64,000 nt of DNA, taken from the NCBI RefSeq assembly GCF_017313265.1, contig NZ_JAFLQZ010000007.1:62001-126000 (forward strand). The letters are read 5' to 3'. The translations under genes and the position numbers were made by a program. Positions 43,523 to 51,262 of the stretch are shown in pieces (position 1 is the first letter of the stretch; the number at the start of each line of letters is the position of its first letter). The notes under the pieces are model-generated. The model was not told the DNA's origin. It worked only from the letters and a program-made list of their open reading frames with translations, and made no database searches. Source of the DNA: Hymenobacter telluris. GTDB taxonomy: Bacteria > Bacteroidota > Bacteroidia > Cytophagales > Hymenobacteraceae.

Positions 43523-44797
43523 CTGAACTGCTTGTCGGACTTGCAGCTTGAACTTGCCGGGCAGGTCGCGGGAGGTGGTGTTGGGGTACTTTTGGGTGTA
43601 AAGCAGGGCCACCACGTTCAGCTTGGGGTCCACCCAATACGTGGTGCCGAAAATACCGCCCCACTCATACGAGCCTTGCGACAGGCCCGAGGCCTCAGCG
43701 GTTTTGGCCGTAGTGATGCTGAAGCCCAGCCCGAACTTGTTCGGGCCTTGCTCCAGGGCGCCAATCTGGTTGCTGGTAATGAGCTGCACGGTGGCCGGTT
43801 TCAGGTAGCGCCGGCCATTGTACTCACCCCCGTTGAGCAGCATTTGCAGAAAAACGGCGTAGTCATCAATGGTGGAAGACAAGCCCGCGCCGCCCGAAAA
43901 GTAAGTGCCTTTGTCCTTCGGATAGTCCGGGCTCATGCCGTACATGCCGCTTTGCTTCACGGTGGCCTTGGCGTCGTTTTCGGCGTAGAGTACGGCCAAA
44001 CGATTCTGCTTGTCGGCGGGCAGGTAGAAGTAAGTGTCGCGCATGCTCAGCGGCTCGAACAGGCGGGTGCGCAGGTACTGGTCGAGAGGCTGCTTGCTGA
44101 GCACTTCAATCAGGCGGCCCAGCACATCAATGCTCAGGCCGTAGGTAAATTTCTCGCCCGGCTGGTGCATCAGCGGCAGCGGTCCCAGGGCGTCCATGGC
44201 CGTGGCCAGCGTGCCAGCGGGCGTACCAATGCCGCTTGGCACGTGCGCTTTCGCGTAAATGGCCTTGGCTTCCTTGCTACCAATCAGCGGGTAGCCGAGG
44301 CCCGAGGTGTGCGTAAACAGCTGCCGAATGGTTATTTCCGACTTAGCTGGTACAGTGGTGTAGGTGGAGTCCTTCTCGTTGAAAGTAGCCAGCACTTTGG
44401 GGTTGCGGAAGGCCGGCAGATACTTGGAAATCGGGTCGTCGAGCTGGAATTTGCCTTCGTCGTAGAGCAACATCAACCCAATGCTGGTAATAGCCTTGGT
44501 TTGGGAGGCAATCCGGAAAATGGCGTCGGGCTTGAGCGGCGTTTTGGCGCCCAGGTCGTCGTAGCCGAACGCCTTGCGGTACACAATCTTGCCGTTGTGC
44601 GCTACCAGCGCAATGGCGCCGGCTACGCGGGTGTCGGCCGTGTATTCCTCCAGCAGCCGGTCGATGCCGGGCATGGGCACCGGGCTGGGCGTGAGGGTTT
44701 GCGCTTTGCTGGCTTTGGCCTTGGCTGGCGCAGCTGTTTGGGCGTAGGCCTGGCCGCCGATGGTCAGTGCCAGGAACAGAAGAACGGTGTTTTTCAT
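43520..44797 (-). CDS. Secreted serine hydrolase of the beta-lactamase/PBP class C fold
   Basis: A 425-residue exported enzyme with signal peptide (MKNTVLLFLALTIGGQAYAQ). The nucleophile motif is S98-Q-T-K101, and the second motif is Y219-G-L in KFTYGLSIDVLGRL. Serine hydrolases of this group (esterases, D-amino-acid peptidases, class C beta-lactamase relatives) share this build. YSN of true beta-lactamases is replaced by YGL, which points to esterase or peptidase activity. The gene sits between scoA and scoB with a different inverted repeat at each border, and its stop codon lies in repeat F. Confidence 0.9.
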   Translation of the reverse strand: MKNTVLLFLALTIGGQAYAQTAAPAKAKASKAQTLTPSPVPMPGIDRLLEEYTADTRVAGAIALVAHNGKIVYRKAFGYDDLGAKTPLKPDAIFRIASQTKAITSIGLMLLYDEGKFQLDDPISKYLPAFRNPKVLATFNEKDSTYTTVPAKSEITIRQLFTHTSGLGYPLIGSKEAKAIYAKAHVPSGIGTPAGTLATAMDALGPLPLMHQPGEKFTYGLSIDVLGRLIEVLSKQPLDQYLRTRLFEPLSMRDTYFYLPADKQNRLAVLYAENDAKATVKQSGMYGMSPDYPKDKGTYFSGGAGLSSTIDDYAVFLQMLLNGGEYNGRRYLKPATVQLITSNQIGALEQGPNKFGLGFSITTAKTAEASGLSQGSYEWGGIFGTTYWVDPKLNVVALLYTQKYPNTTSRDLPGKFKLQVRQAVQ

Positions 44798-44827
44798 AGC
44801 CTAGATGAATTTCTCACGGAGGTTCGC

Positions 44828-44873
44828 GCAGAGGTATGCAGTGTTCAGGTGTCAGCACACTGCGTACCTCTGC
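44828..44873. repeat. Inverted repeat G
   Basis: Arms of 17 nt, GCAGAGGTATGCAGTGT (44828-44844) and its near-complement (44857-44873), pair at 16 of 17 with a 12-nt loop. Weaker pairing continues outward (left TTTCTCACGGAGG, right TGCGGAAAAA). It lies 20 nt after the scoA stop. Confidence 0.88.
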
Positions 44874-44893
44874 GAGCTACTGCGGAAAAATAG

Positions 44894-45595
44894 TTAATTG
44901 GCCGTGCGTACGGTGCGCTGCTCGATGCGCTTTTCGTAGTGCTGGCCCTGGAAAATGCGCTGCACGAAGATGCCCGGCGTGTGAATCTGGTTGGGGTCCA
45001 GCTCGCCGGCGGGCACCAGCTCTTCCACCTCCGCCACTGTAATTTTGCCGGCCGTGGCCATCATGGGGTTGAAATTGCGGGCGGTGCCTTTGTAGATAAG
45101 GTTGCCGGCGGTGTCGCCCTTCCAGGCTTTCACAAAGGCATAATCTGCTTTCAACCCGGTTTCCAGCAAATACATCTTGCCATTAAACTCCCGGCTTTCT
45201 TTGCCTTCGCCTACTTCGGTGCCGTAGCCGGCGGGCGTGTAAAAGGCCGGAATGCCCGCGCCCCCGGCCCGAATCCGCTCGGCCAGCGTGCCTTGTGGCA
45301 GTAACTCCACTTCCAATTCGCCACTCAACAGCTGCCGCTCAAACTCGGCATTCTCGCCCACGTAGCTGGAAATCATCTTGCGCACCTGCCGCTGCTGCAA
45401 CAATAGCCCAATGCCAAAATCATCAACGCCGGCATTGTTGCTGATGCAGGTCAGGTCTTTCACGCCGAGGCGCAGGATTTCCTGGATGGAGTTTTCGGGG
45501 ATGCCGCACAAGCCGAAGCCACCCAGCATGAGCGTCATGCCATCGGTGAGGCCGTGCAGAGCGGTTTGGGCGTCGGAAACTACTTTGTTGATCAT
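44894..45595 (-). CDS. scoA: CoA transferase subunit A (3-oxoacid type)
   Basis: Alpha subunit of the CoA transferase whose beta subunit is at 42705. The 233-residue product has the glycine-rich CoA-binding stretch [19 protein letters not shown] near residues 23-42, then [14 protein letters not shown] and the ending [12 protein letters not shown]. The ATG at 45595 ([15 protein letters not shown]) is used; the frame stays open upstream but that part overlaps the neighbour and is not conserved in style. It is 25 nt behind the preceding gene on the same strand. Confidence 0.93.
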   Translation of the reverse strand: MINKVVSDAQTALHGLTDGMTLMLGGFGLCGIPENSIQEILRLGVKDLTCISNNAGVDDFGIGLLLQQRQVRKMISSYVGENAEFERQLLSGELEVELLPQGTLAERIRAGGAGIPAFYTPAGYGTEVGEGKESREFNGKMYLLETGLKADYAFVKAWKGDTAGNLIYKGTARNFNPMMATAGKITVAEVEELVPAGELDPNQIHTPGIFVQRIFQGQHYEKRIEQRTVRTAN

Positions 45596-45620
45596 AAGGC
45601 AGCGGGTGGAATTCGGTGGA

Positions 45621-46910
45621 TTAGCGGGGAGTGGTACTAGGTGGCGGTTGGTAATCGAGGGGTAAAAGTTCACCCATTTTCTCGAATGCCCAGTATTCAT
45701 CGGTTAAAACGGCCAGTGGTTCCACCAATTGACCGTTAGGCAGAATCTCAACTTCCGGCTGCGTGAGCGTCAGCAACGAAATCTGCCGGATGGGCCGGGC
45801 AACAGGACCGGGCGGGGCACCAAACGGCCGCGCCGGCTGGTAGAGCGGGTCGGGCGCTTCGCGCAAATAGCTGACTTGCAGATAATCAGAGAAGCGCAGG
45901 TACACTCGCTTGGGTGTAAATTCAGCCCGGCGCAAGCTGTCAATAGGGCGCTCCGCCATATAAAGCATGGAAAAATTAGGCGGCATCTTCACCCACCGGT
46001 CAATAGAATCCATTTCCGCGGCGGTTAGCGCCTGGTTGCGGCGGGCGCGCAGCAGCGCTTTGCGCAGGCTGTCGGTGCGGGCAAAGCGGGGGTTGGGCAC
46101 GATGCGCAGCTTCCGTACCAGAAAGCCCTGCTGGGCTAAGTCGTTGTCGCGCACACTTTTCAGAAAGTGTGTCAGGGAGCCTCGATAGGCTTTTTCGCGG
46201 TTGGTGAGCCAGCGTTGCCGTTGCTTGTTGCGGCGCGGCGTCATCTCCTCGAAAACCGGCCAGCCGTAGAACGACACGTATTGCTGCTTGAAGTTCAAGG
46301 TGAATTCCAGCCCGTAATACTTGACGCGGTAGCCCAGCGCATCGTTATCAACCTGCACGAACGTGGGGCTGCTGGCGGTTAGCTGGTTTTGCTCGGCATC
46401 GAAGGCTACCAGCACGGCATCGGGGTTGCGGATGCGGCACTGCCGTGAAAAGCTGGTGCGCCCCAGAAACGTTTCGGCAAACTTCTGGTAGTCACTTTCG
46501 CGGTTTGGGTTGGGCCGCACCGTTACACCCTTTAGCTGCTGGGCCGACGGAGTGAGCAGTAGCTCCAGCGGCTGCGCGCCATTGCCCACCGTAATGCGGC
46601 GCTTGAACAGCTGGTACCCCACATAAGACACGATAAGGTCGTAGGGTCCGGCGGGTACGTTTTTTATCGTGAACTGCCCGCTGGCGTTGGTGGAGGCACC
46701 GTAGGTGGTATTCGCCAGAAACACGCTGGCAAGCTCCAACGGCTTCTGTGTCAGAGAGTCCCGGATAGTGCCGTTCAGAGTGCTCTGCGCCCAGCCACCG
46801 GTGGTGTTAACCAGCAGAAAGAGCAGCAGAATAGCTGCATAACGCACCCTTGACGATGTACAACGGGCCGGTGATGAGCAGCACAGTATCATGCACCTCA
46901 CCGATTTCAC
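45621..46910 (-). CDS. CarboxypepD_reg-like domain protein
   Basis: A 429-residue protein with a hydrophobic N-terminal signal ([19 protein letters not shown]), a carboxypeptidase regulatory-like (beta-sandwich) domain around 42-125 ([38 protein letters not shown]) and an uncharacterised remainder. It lacks a TonB-dependent barrel. Such proteins are common surface or periplasmic proteins in this phylum. The start is a GTG that overlaps the ribF stop as GTGA, the classical coupling overlap; an ATG 6 codons later is possible. The function is not known. Confidence 0.8.
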   Translation of the reverse strand: MKSVRCMILCCSSPARCTSSRVRYAAILLLFLLVNTTGGWAQSTLNGTIRDSLTQKPLELASVFLANTTYGASTNASGQFTIKNVPAGPYDLIVSYVGYQLFKRRITVGNGAQPLELLLTPSAQQLKGVTVRPNPNRESDYQKFAETFLGRTSFSRQCRIRNPDAVLVAFDAEQNQLTASSPTFVQVDNDALGYRVKYYGLEFTLNFKQQYVSFYGWPVFEEMTPRRNKQRQRWLTNREKAYRGSLTHFLKSVRDNDLAQQGFLVRKLRIVPNPRFARTDSLRKALLRARRNQALTAAEMDSIDRWVKMPPNFSMLYMAERPIDSLRRAEFTPKRVYLRFSDYLQVSYLREAPDPLYQPARPFGAPPGPVARPIRQISLLTLTQPEVEILPNGQLVEPLAVLTDEYWAFEKMGELLPLDYQPPPSTTPR

Positions 46911-47863
46911 CCGCCCACCAAGTGCTGCCGGGCCGCGTCGGCATCCAGGGCCAGCTGGGCTTTCAAAGCGTCGAGGCCGTTGAATTTCTGCTCGTCGCGC
47001 AGGCGGGCAATGAACTGCAACGTGAGGGGCTGCCCGTACAGGTCGCCACTAAAGTCCAGCAGGTGCGCTTCAATGGTTTCGGCCAGGTCGCCGCCCACGG
47101 TGGGCCGCACCCCGATGTTGAGCATGGCCTCGTGGTGAGAGCCCTCGGCCGTAGTAGCCATTACGGCGTACACACCCCGCGCCGGAATCAGCTTCAGCGG
47201 CTCCTCTACGCGCAAATTGGCCGTCGGCCATCCTATTGTACGGCCTAGTTGCTGGCCTTGCGTTACGGTGCCGGTAAGCTGGTAGGGGTAGCCGAGGTAG
47301 CGGCTGGCCGTCAGGATGTCGCCGCTTTCCAGAGCGCGCCGAATGCGAGTGCTGCTTACGCCCACGGCATCCACGTCTTCGCGCGGAATTTCCTCCACGC
47401 TCAGGCCGTATCGGTCGGCGTGCGCACTTAGGTATTCGAAGCTGCCTTCCCGGTTTTTGCCGAAGCGGTGGTCGTAGCCAATGACTAGCTTACCAGCGCC
47501 CACCGTGTCGAGCAGGATATTCTGGATGTATTCTTCGGAAGTCCGGGCTGAAAACTCCTTGGTGAAAGGCACCACCAGTAGGTAGTCCACGCCAAATTCG
47601 GCCAGTTTGGCGGCCTTCTCTTCCAGCGTGTTGAGTAGGCGCAACGCCAGCAGTTCGGGGTGGGAGGGCGGCGGGCCCAGTACCAGGCGCGGGTGCGGCC
47701 AATAGGTGATAACCACCGTTGGCCCGCCGCTCTGTTCGGCTACTTCGCGCAGCCGCCGCAGAATCTTTTGGTGCCCCAGGTGCACACCATCAAACGTGCC
47801 ACTGGTAACAACCGCCTTGCCCTGAAGATGCGGAAACTGCGCCGGGTCCCGAACGACTTGCAT
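46907..47863 (-). CDS. ribF: Bifunctional riboflavin kinase/FAD synthetase
   Basis: RibF makes FMN and then FAD from riboflavin. The 318-residue product has the adenylyltransferase half first, with GTFDGVHLGHQKIL (H28, H31), and the flavokinase half from about residue 185, with GRTIGWPTANLRVEEPLKLIPARGVYAV. The tail LDALKAQLALDADAARQHL is typical. It lies 135 nt behind truB, as in many Bacteroidetes, and overlaps the next gene by four bases. Confidence 0.95.
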   Translation of the reverse strand: MQVVRDPAQFPHLQGKAVVTSGTFDGVHLGHQKILRRLREVAEQSGGPTVVITYWPHPRLVLGPPPSHPELLALRLLNTLEEKAAKLAEFGVDYLLVVPFTKEFSARTSEEYIQNILLDTVGAGKLVIGYDHRFGKNREGSFEYLSAHADRYGLSVEEIPREDVDAVGVSSTRIRRALESGDILTASRYLGYPYQLTGTVTQGQQLGRTIGWPTANLRVEEPLKLIPARGVYAVMATTAEGSHHEAMLNIGVRPTVGGDLAETIEAHLLDFSGDLYGQPLTLQFIARLRDEQKFNGLDALKAQLALDADAARQHLVGG

Positions 47864-47998
47864 AAACTACTGATTTTGCGCTGATAGAATTGGTTGCATT
47901 GCTTACGGTTGGCGGGCTGTAAAAAGCGCTAGACAATGCGCGGGCAACGTCGTTTGTACGAGGCCCAACACATGCTGGTCCGCATTCCGAGGCGAAAG

Positions 47999-48820
47999 TT
48001 ATTCTATAGCACTGTTAGTAGGGCTATCCGGTTCGGTGGCCGCGTTGTTGGCGTTGAAATACTCCAGCCCGGCCCGGCGTTCGGGGCGGCGTTGCTTCTG
48101 CTGGCGGGGCGGGCGGCTGGCTTCACCTTCGGGACGGGGTGGACGCAACGCGTCAATCTGTTCCATATTCAGGGCCTCCGAAAGGCGGTACTCCCCAATG
48201 CGGGTGCGCACCAGCTTGGTGAGGTGGGCGCCACAGCCCAGAGCCGCGCCAAAGTCGCGGGCGAGGCTGCGGATGTAAGTGCCTTTCGAGCATGTCACCC
48301 GGAAGTCTATGTCGGGCAAGGCAATGCGGGTAATTTCAAACTCCCGGATAGTGACCTGCTTGCTCTTGATTTCGGCCTCGCCACCGCGCCGGGCTACTTC
48401 GTAGGCCCGCTCGCCGTTCACCTTCACCGCCGAAAACAGCGGGGGCGTCTGCTCGATCAGGCCGGTGAAGGGCGCGGTGGCTTCCCGTATTTCCGCTTCG
48501 GTCAGGTGCTCGAATGGCTGCTCCGCGTCCACGGGCGTTTCCAGGTCGAAGCTGGGCGTGGTCTGGCCGAGGCGGAACGTGCCAGTGTACTCCTTCTCCT
48601 GCGCTTGAATCAGGTCGATTTCCTTGGTTTTCTTGCCGGTGCACAGAATCAGGAGGCCGGTAGCTAGCGGGTCGAGGGTGCCCGCGTGCCCGATTTTCTT
48701 GATGCGGAGCGTGTTTTTCACTTTGCGCACCACATCAAACGAAGTCCAGGTGAGGGGCTTATCGAGTAACAAAACTTCGCCAGCTTCAAAATCGAACGGG
48801 GGGAAAGCAGTATCAGACAT
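47999..48820 (-). CDS. truB: tRNA pseudouridine(55) synthase TruB
   Basis: TruB makes pseudouridine 55 in the T loop of tRNAs. The 273-residue product carries the catalytic Asp50 in KIGHAGTLDPLATGLLILC. RADicals of the family such as KPLTWTSFDVVRKVK near the N-terminus and FRVTCSKGTYIRSLARDFGAALGCGAHL are present. The C-terminal 40 residues (RPPRPEGEASRPPRQQKQRR) are basic, Pro/Arg-rich and probably disordered, and they replace a PUA domain. It lies between uppP and ribF. Confidence 0.95.
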   Translation of the reverse strand: MSDTAFPPFDFEAGEVLLLDKPLTWTSFDVVRKVKNTLRIKKIGHAGTLDPLATGLLILCTGKKTKEIDLIQAQEKEYTGTFRLGQTTPSFDLETPVDAEQPFEHLTEAEIREATAPFTGLIEQTPPLFSAVKVNGERAYEVARRGGEAEIKSKQVTIREFEITRIALPDIDFRVTCSKGTYIRSLARDFGAALGCGAHLTKLVRTRIGEYRLSEALNMEQIDALRPPRPEGEASRPPRQQKQRRPERRAGLEYFNANNAATEPDSPTNSAIE

Positions 48821-48833
48821 CAGGCAAACTCTT

Positions 48834-48872
48834 AAAAAAGAACGTCATGCAAAGGTCTGGCCCCTGCATGAC
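48834..48872 (-). terminator. Weak terminator between uppP and truB
   Basis: An 8-bp stem at 48844-48851 / 48865-48872 (GTCATGCA and complement) is followed on the minus strand by TTC and six T. The loop is 13 nt. It lies 36 nt after the uppP stop and 13 nt before truB, and would at best reduce read-through. Confidence 0.35.
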
Positions 48873-48908
48873 ATTGCGCCTGCTTACAGGCAAAAAGATA
48901 CTAATTCA

Positions 48909-49697
48909 CTAAATCAGCTTCAGGTCGATGCCCAAGCCAATCATTACTAGAATGATAACACCCACGATAATGCGGTAGAAGCCAAAGGCCCGAAAGCCGA
49001 AGCGCGACACAAAATCCACGAACGACTTCACCGCCAATAGCCCCACCACAAACGCTACCACATTGCCGAACAACAGTAGCTTCAGGTCGTCGGCGCCGGG
49101 CGCACTTACTTTGTAAGTTTTGTAGAGCTGATAAACCGTAATGACAAACATGGTAGGCACGGCCAGCAGAAACGAAAAGTCGGCCGCCGAACGCCGGTCG
49201 AAGCCTTGGGCTAATCCACCGATGATGGTAGCTGCCGAGCGCGACACGCCCGGTATCAGGGCAATGCACTGAAACAGCCCGATTTTGAGCGCCTGCATGG
49301 TATTAGGCGTGGTAACCTCCTTGCGCGGACCCGAAAACCACTTATCCACAAACAGTAGCACGATACCACCTAACACCAACGAAACAGCTACCACCGTCAC
49401 GCTCTTAAGTAGCTCTTCAATCACATCTTTCAGCAGAAAGCCCAGTATGCCAAACGGTAGAAAGGCCACAATCAACTTCACGTAGAAATCAACGCTTTGC
49501 AGGAAACGCCGCCAGTACAGCGCCACTACCGACAGGATAGCCCCCAGCTGGATAGAGGTAATGTAGGTTTCGGTGAATGGTAACTGGCCGATACCCAACA
49601 GGTTGGCAACAATAACCATGTGGCCAGTACTGGAAACCGGCAGAAATTCAGTGAGGCCTTCTACAATGGCCAATAGCAGCGCGTGCCAATAATTCAT
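48909..49697 (-). CDS. uppP: Undecaprenyl-diphosphatase UppP (BacA)
   Basis: UppP removes a phosphate from undecaprenyl diphosphate on the outer face of the inner membrane and so recycles the carrier for peptidoglycan; high dosage gives bacitracin resistance. The 262-residue product has about eight helices and both catalytic motifs: EGLTEFLPVSSTGH near residues 13-26 and PGVSRSAATI. The ATG at 49697 (MNYWHALLLAIVEG) is the family start; a longer frame would read through inverted repeat I. Confidence 0.95.
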   Translation of the reverse strand: MNYWHALLLAIVEGLTEFLPVSSTGHMVIVANLLGIGQLPFTETYITSIQLGAILSVVALYWRRFLQSVDFYVKLIVAFLPFGILGFLLKDVIEELLKSVTVVAVSLVLGGIVLLFVDKWFSGPRKEVTTPNTMQALKIGLFQCIALIPGVSRSAATIIGGLAQGFDRRSAADFSFLLAVPTMFVITVYQLYKTYKVSAPGADDLKLLLFGNVVAFVVGLLAVKSFVDFVSRFGFRAFGFYRIIVGVIILVMIGLGIDLKLI

Positions 49698-49710
49698 AAG
49701 TAGGGTCTTG

Positions 49711-49787
49711 GGGGTTTGGCGTATTATGGGCTTGGATGTTAGCTGATCTTTCCAGCCAATATCCAAGCCCATAATACGCCAAACCCC
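49711..49787. repeat. Long hairpin, inverted repeat I
   Basis: Arms of 35 nt at 49711-49745 (begins GGGGTTTGGCGTATTATGGG) and 49753-49787 pair at 33 of 35, the outer 27 perfectly, with a loop of only 7 nt. It fills the gap between DUF3098 and uppP, 6 nt after the former's stop and 13 nt before the latter's start. There is no T-run. Confidence 0.96.
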
Positions 49788-49793
49788 AATGTA

Positions 49794-50099
49794 TTAACGC
49801 TTGTAGGTAGGAGCTACTGGTGCAGCGGGAGCGGGCTGTTGCGCTAGCGTTTCGCGGGTGGTGGCATCGGCGGCAATGGGAGCGGGGCCGTGCGGCCGGG
49901 CCATGATAGCCCAGAACTCAATCAGGAAACCGATAATCAGCAGGATGGGGCCCAATGTAATACCGAGGAATCCTTCGCCGTAGTCGGCCGTGTCCAGCGT
50001 CATGGTGATGAAGCCAGCCGCCAGTACGGCCAGCCCGATGAACATCAAACGGTAATTGCGCGTCCCGAAAGCAAAGCGAGGTTGTTGCGTAGGTTCCAT
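49794..50099 (-). CDS. DUF3098 membrane protein
   Basis: A 101-residue protein with two hydrophobic helices (NYRLMFIGLAVLAAGFITMTL; FLGITLGPILLIIGFLIEFWAIM) between a polar N-terminus and a Pro/Ala-rich tail. DUF3098 is a Bacteroidetes family found almost always between ftsX and uppP, as here. This suggests a role at the cell wall or division site, but none is proven. Confidence 0.9.
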   Translation of the reverse strand: MEPTQQPRFAFGTRNYRLMFIGLAVLAAGFITMTLDTADYGEGFLGITLGPILLIIGFLIEFWAIMARPHGPAPIAADATTRETLAQQPAPAAPVAPTYKR

Positions 50100-50206
50100 G
50101 AGGCTTATGGTCTTATTTTTTGTAGTCTTATTTCTTCAAGGTTCTAAGGATTTGGGGTCTTTATAGTGCCAGCGAACTGAACAGATTCCAAGCTCCCACC
50201 ATCCAT

Positions 50207-51100
50207 CTAATACAGTTCGTCGAGCGACATGCCCAGGTACTTGCGCACGGCGCGGTAAGAACTTAAGAAGCCGATTCCGCAGCCCAACCCAACCATTACT
50301 AGCAGTAGCGCACCAATCAGCCGGTCGTCGCGGAGGATGCGCAGGTCGGCTACTTGCAGGTAGGCGTATTGCAGCAAGGCCAGCAGCAGCAAAGCCGACA
50401 GAATCCCGCTGACCAAACCCTGCCAGGTGGCGCGGCGCAAAAACGGCTGCTGGATAAAGAAGGGTGTGGCTCCCACCAGCTGCATGCTCCGAATCAGGAA
50501 GCGTTGCGAGAACAAAGCCAGCTTGATGGTATTGTTGATAAGCACCGTCACCACTACGGTCAGCACCACGGCAAAGCCCAGCAGCACCAGGCTCAGCTTG
50601 CGCACATTCTGGTTGATGGAGCTAATAAGGCTTTGCACGTACTGCACCTCGTGCACGCCCGGCTCGGCCTTCAGCTCCCGCTCAATGCGGCCCATCTGCA
50701 ATGAGTCGGAAAATTCGGACTTGATTTTCAGGATGTACGCGTCGCGCAAGGGGTTGTCGCCGAGGAAGTTCTTGAAGTCTTCGCCGGTTTGGTCGATGAA
50801 CTGCTTGGCGCCTTCTTCTTTCGACAGGAACCGGACCTGCGGCTTGTTGTCGCGCGAGGCAATGTATGGCTTGCGCGAAAAGTCCTGCTGAAGTCGTAGC
50901 AGTTCGGTAGCCGGCAAGTCGCGCTCCAGGTACACCTGCATTTCGATATTCTCCTTCACTAGGTTGGAGAGCTTGTGCGCGTGAATCAGGAGCAAGCCAA
51001 ATAGTCCAATCACCAGCAACGCCAGCGTAATGCTGAACACTACCATCGTGTGCGGGTAGCTGCCAAGCTTTTTCTTACGGGTCGGACGGGTTGGGGGCAT
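50207..51100 (-). CDS. ftsX: Cell division protein FtsX
   Basis: FtsX is the membrane part of the FtsE-FtsX complex, which controls peptidoglycan hydrolases at the septum. The 297-residue product has a basic N-terminus, a first helix (residues 19-40), an outside domain of about 120 residues starting NLVKENIEMQVYLERDL, and three C-terminal helices with the FtsX/MacB-type loop LFSQRFLIRSMQLVGATPFFIQQPF. The ftsE gene is not adjacent. A TAnnTTTG box ends only 7 nt before the ATG, so the mRNA may be nearly leaderless, or the true start may be further in. Confidence 0.93.
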   Translation of the reverse strand: MPPTRPTRKKKLGSYPHTMVVFSITLALLVIGLFGLLLIHAHKLSNLVKENIEMQVYLERDLPATELLRLQQDFSRKPYIASRDNKPQVRFLSKEEGAKQFIDQTGEDFKNFLGDNPLRDAYILKIKSEFSDSLQMGRIERELKAEPGVHEVQYVQSLISSINQNVRKLSLVLLGFAVVLTVVVTVLINNTIKLALFSQRFLIRSMQLVGATPFFIQQPFLRRATWQGLVSGILSALLLLALLQYAYLQVADLRILRDDRLIGALLLVMVGLGCGIGFLSSYRAVRKYLGMSLDELY

Positions 51101-51107
51101 ACAGAGG

Positions 51108-51115
51108 CAAAGGTA
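51108..51115 (-). promoter_or_regulatory. -7 box directly before ftsX
   Basis: On the minus strand the sequence is TACCTTTG, an exact TAnnTTTG match, 7 nt before the ftsX ATG. Transcription would begin at or next to the start codon. Confidence 0.4.
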
Positions 51116-51162
51116 ATCGGAGAATGGTTGCGGGTTTGTTATTGATTGTTAATTGTTGGGGA

Positions 51163-51258
51163 TTGAATTGTTTAATTGTTGCATTGCTGAATTGTTGGTC
51201 GTTCTAATGTCTCGTCGAACAACTAACAATTCAGCAATGCAACAATTAAACAATTCAA
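51163..51258. repeat. Long hairpin, inverted repeat J
   Basis: Arms of 42 nt at 51163-51204 (TTGAATTGTTTAATTGTTGC...) and 51217-51258 pair at 40 of 42 with a 12-nt loop. The arms repeat the word AATTGTT. It lies 4 nt after the tamB stop and between two same-strand genes. Confidence 0.95.
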
Positions 51259-51262
51259 CCAC

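Noticed and set aside
43532..44893. Plus-strand frame of 453 codons opposite the serine hydrolase
   Set aside because: The minus strand has signal peptide and SxxK motif; the plus frame has no family features and is a codon-bias shadow.
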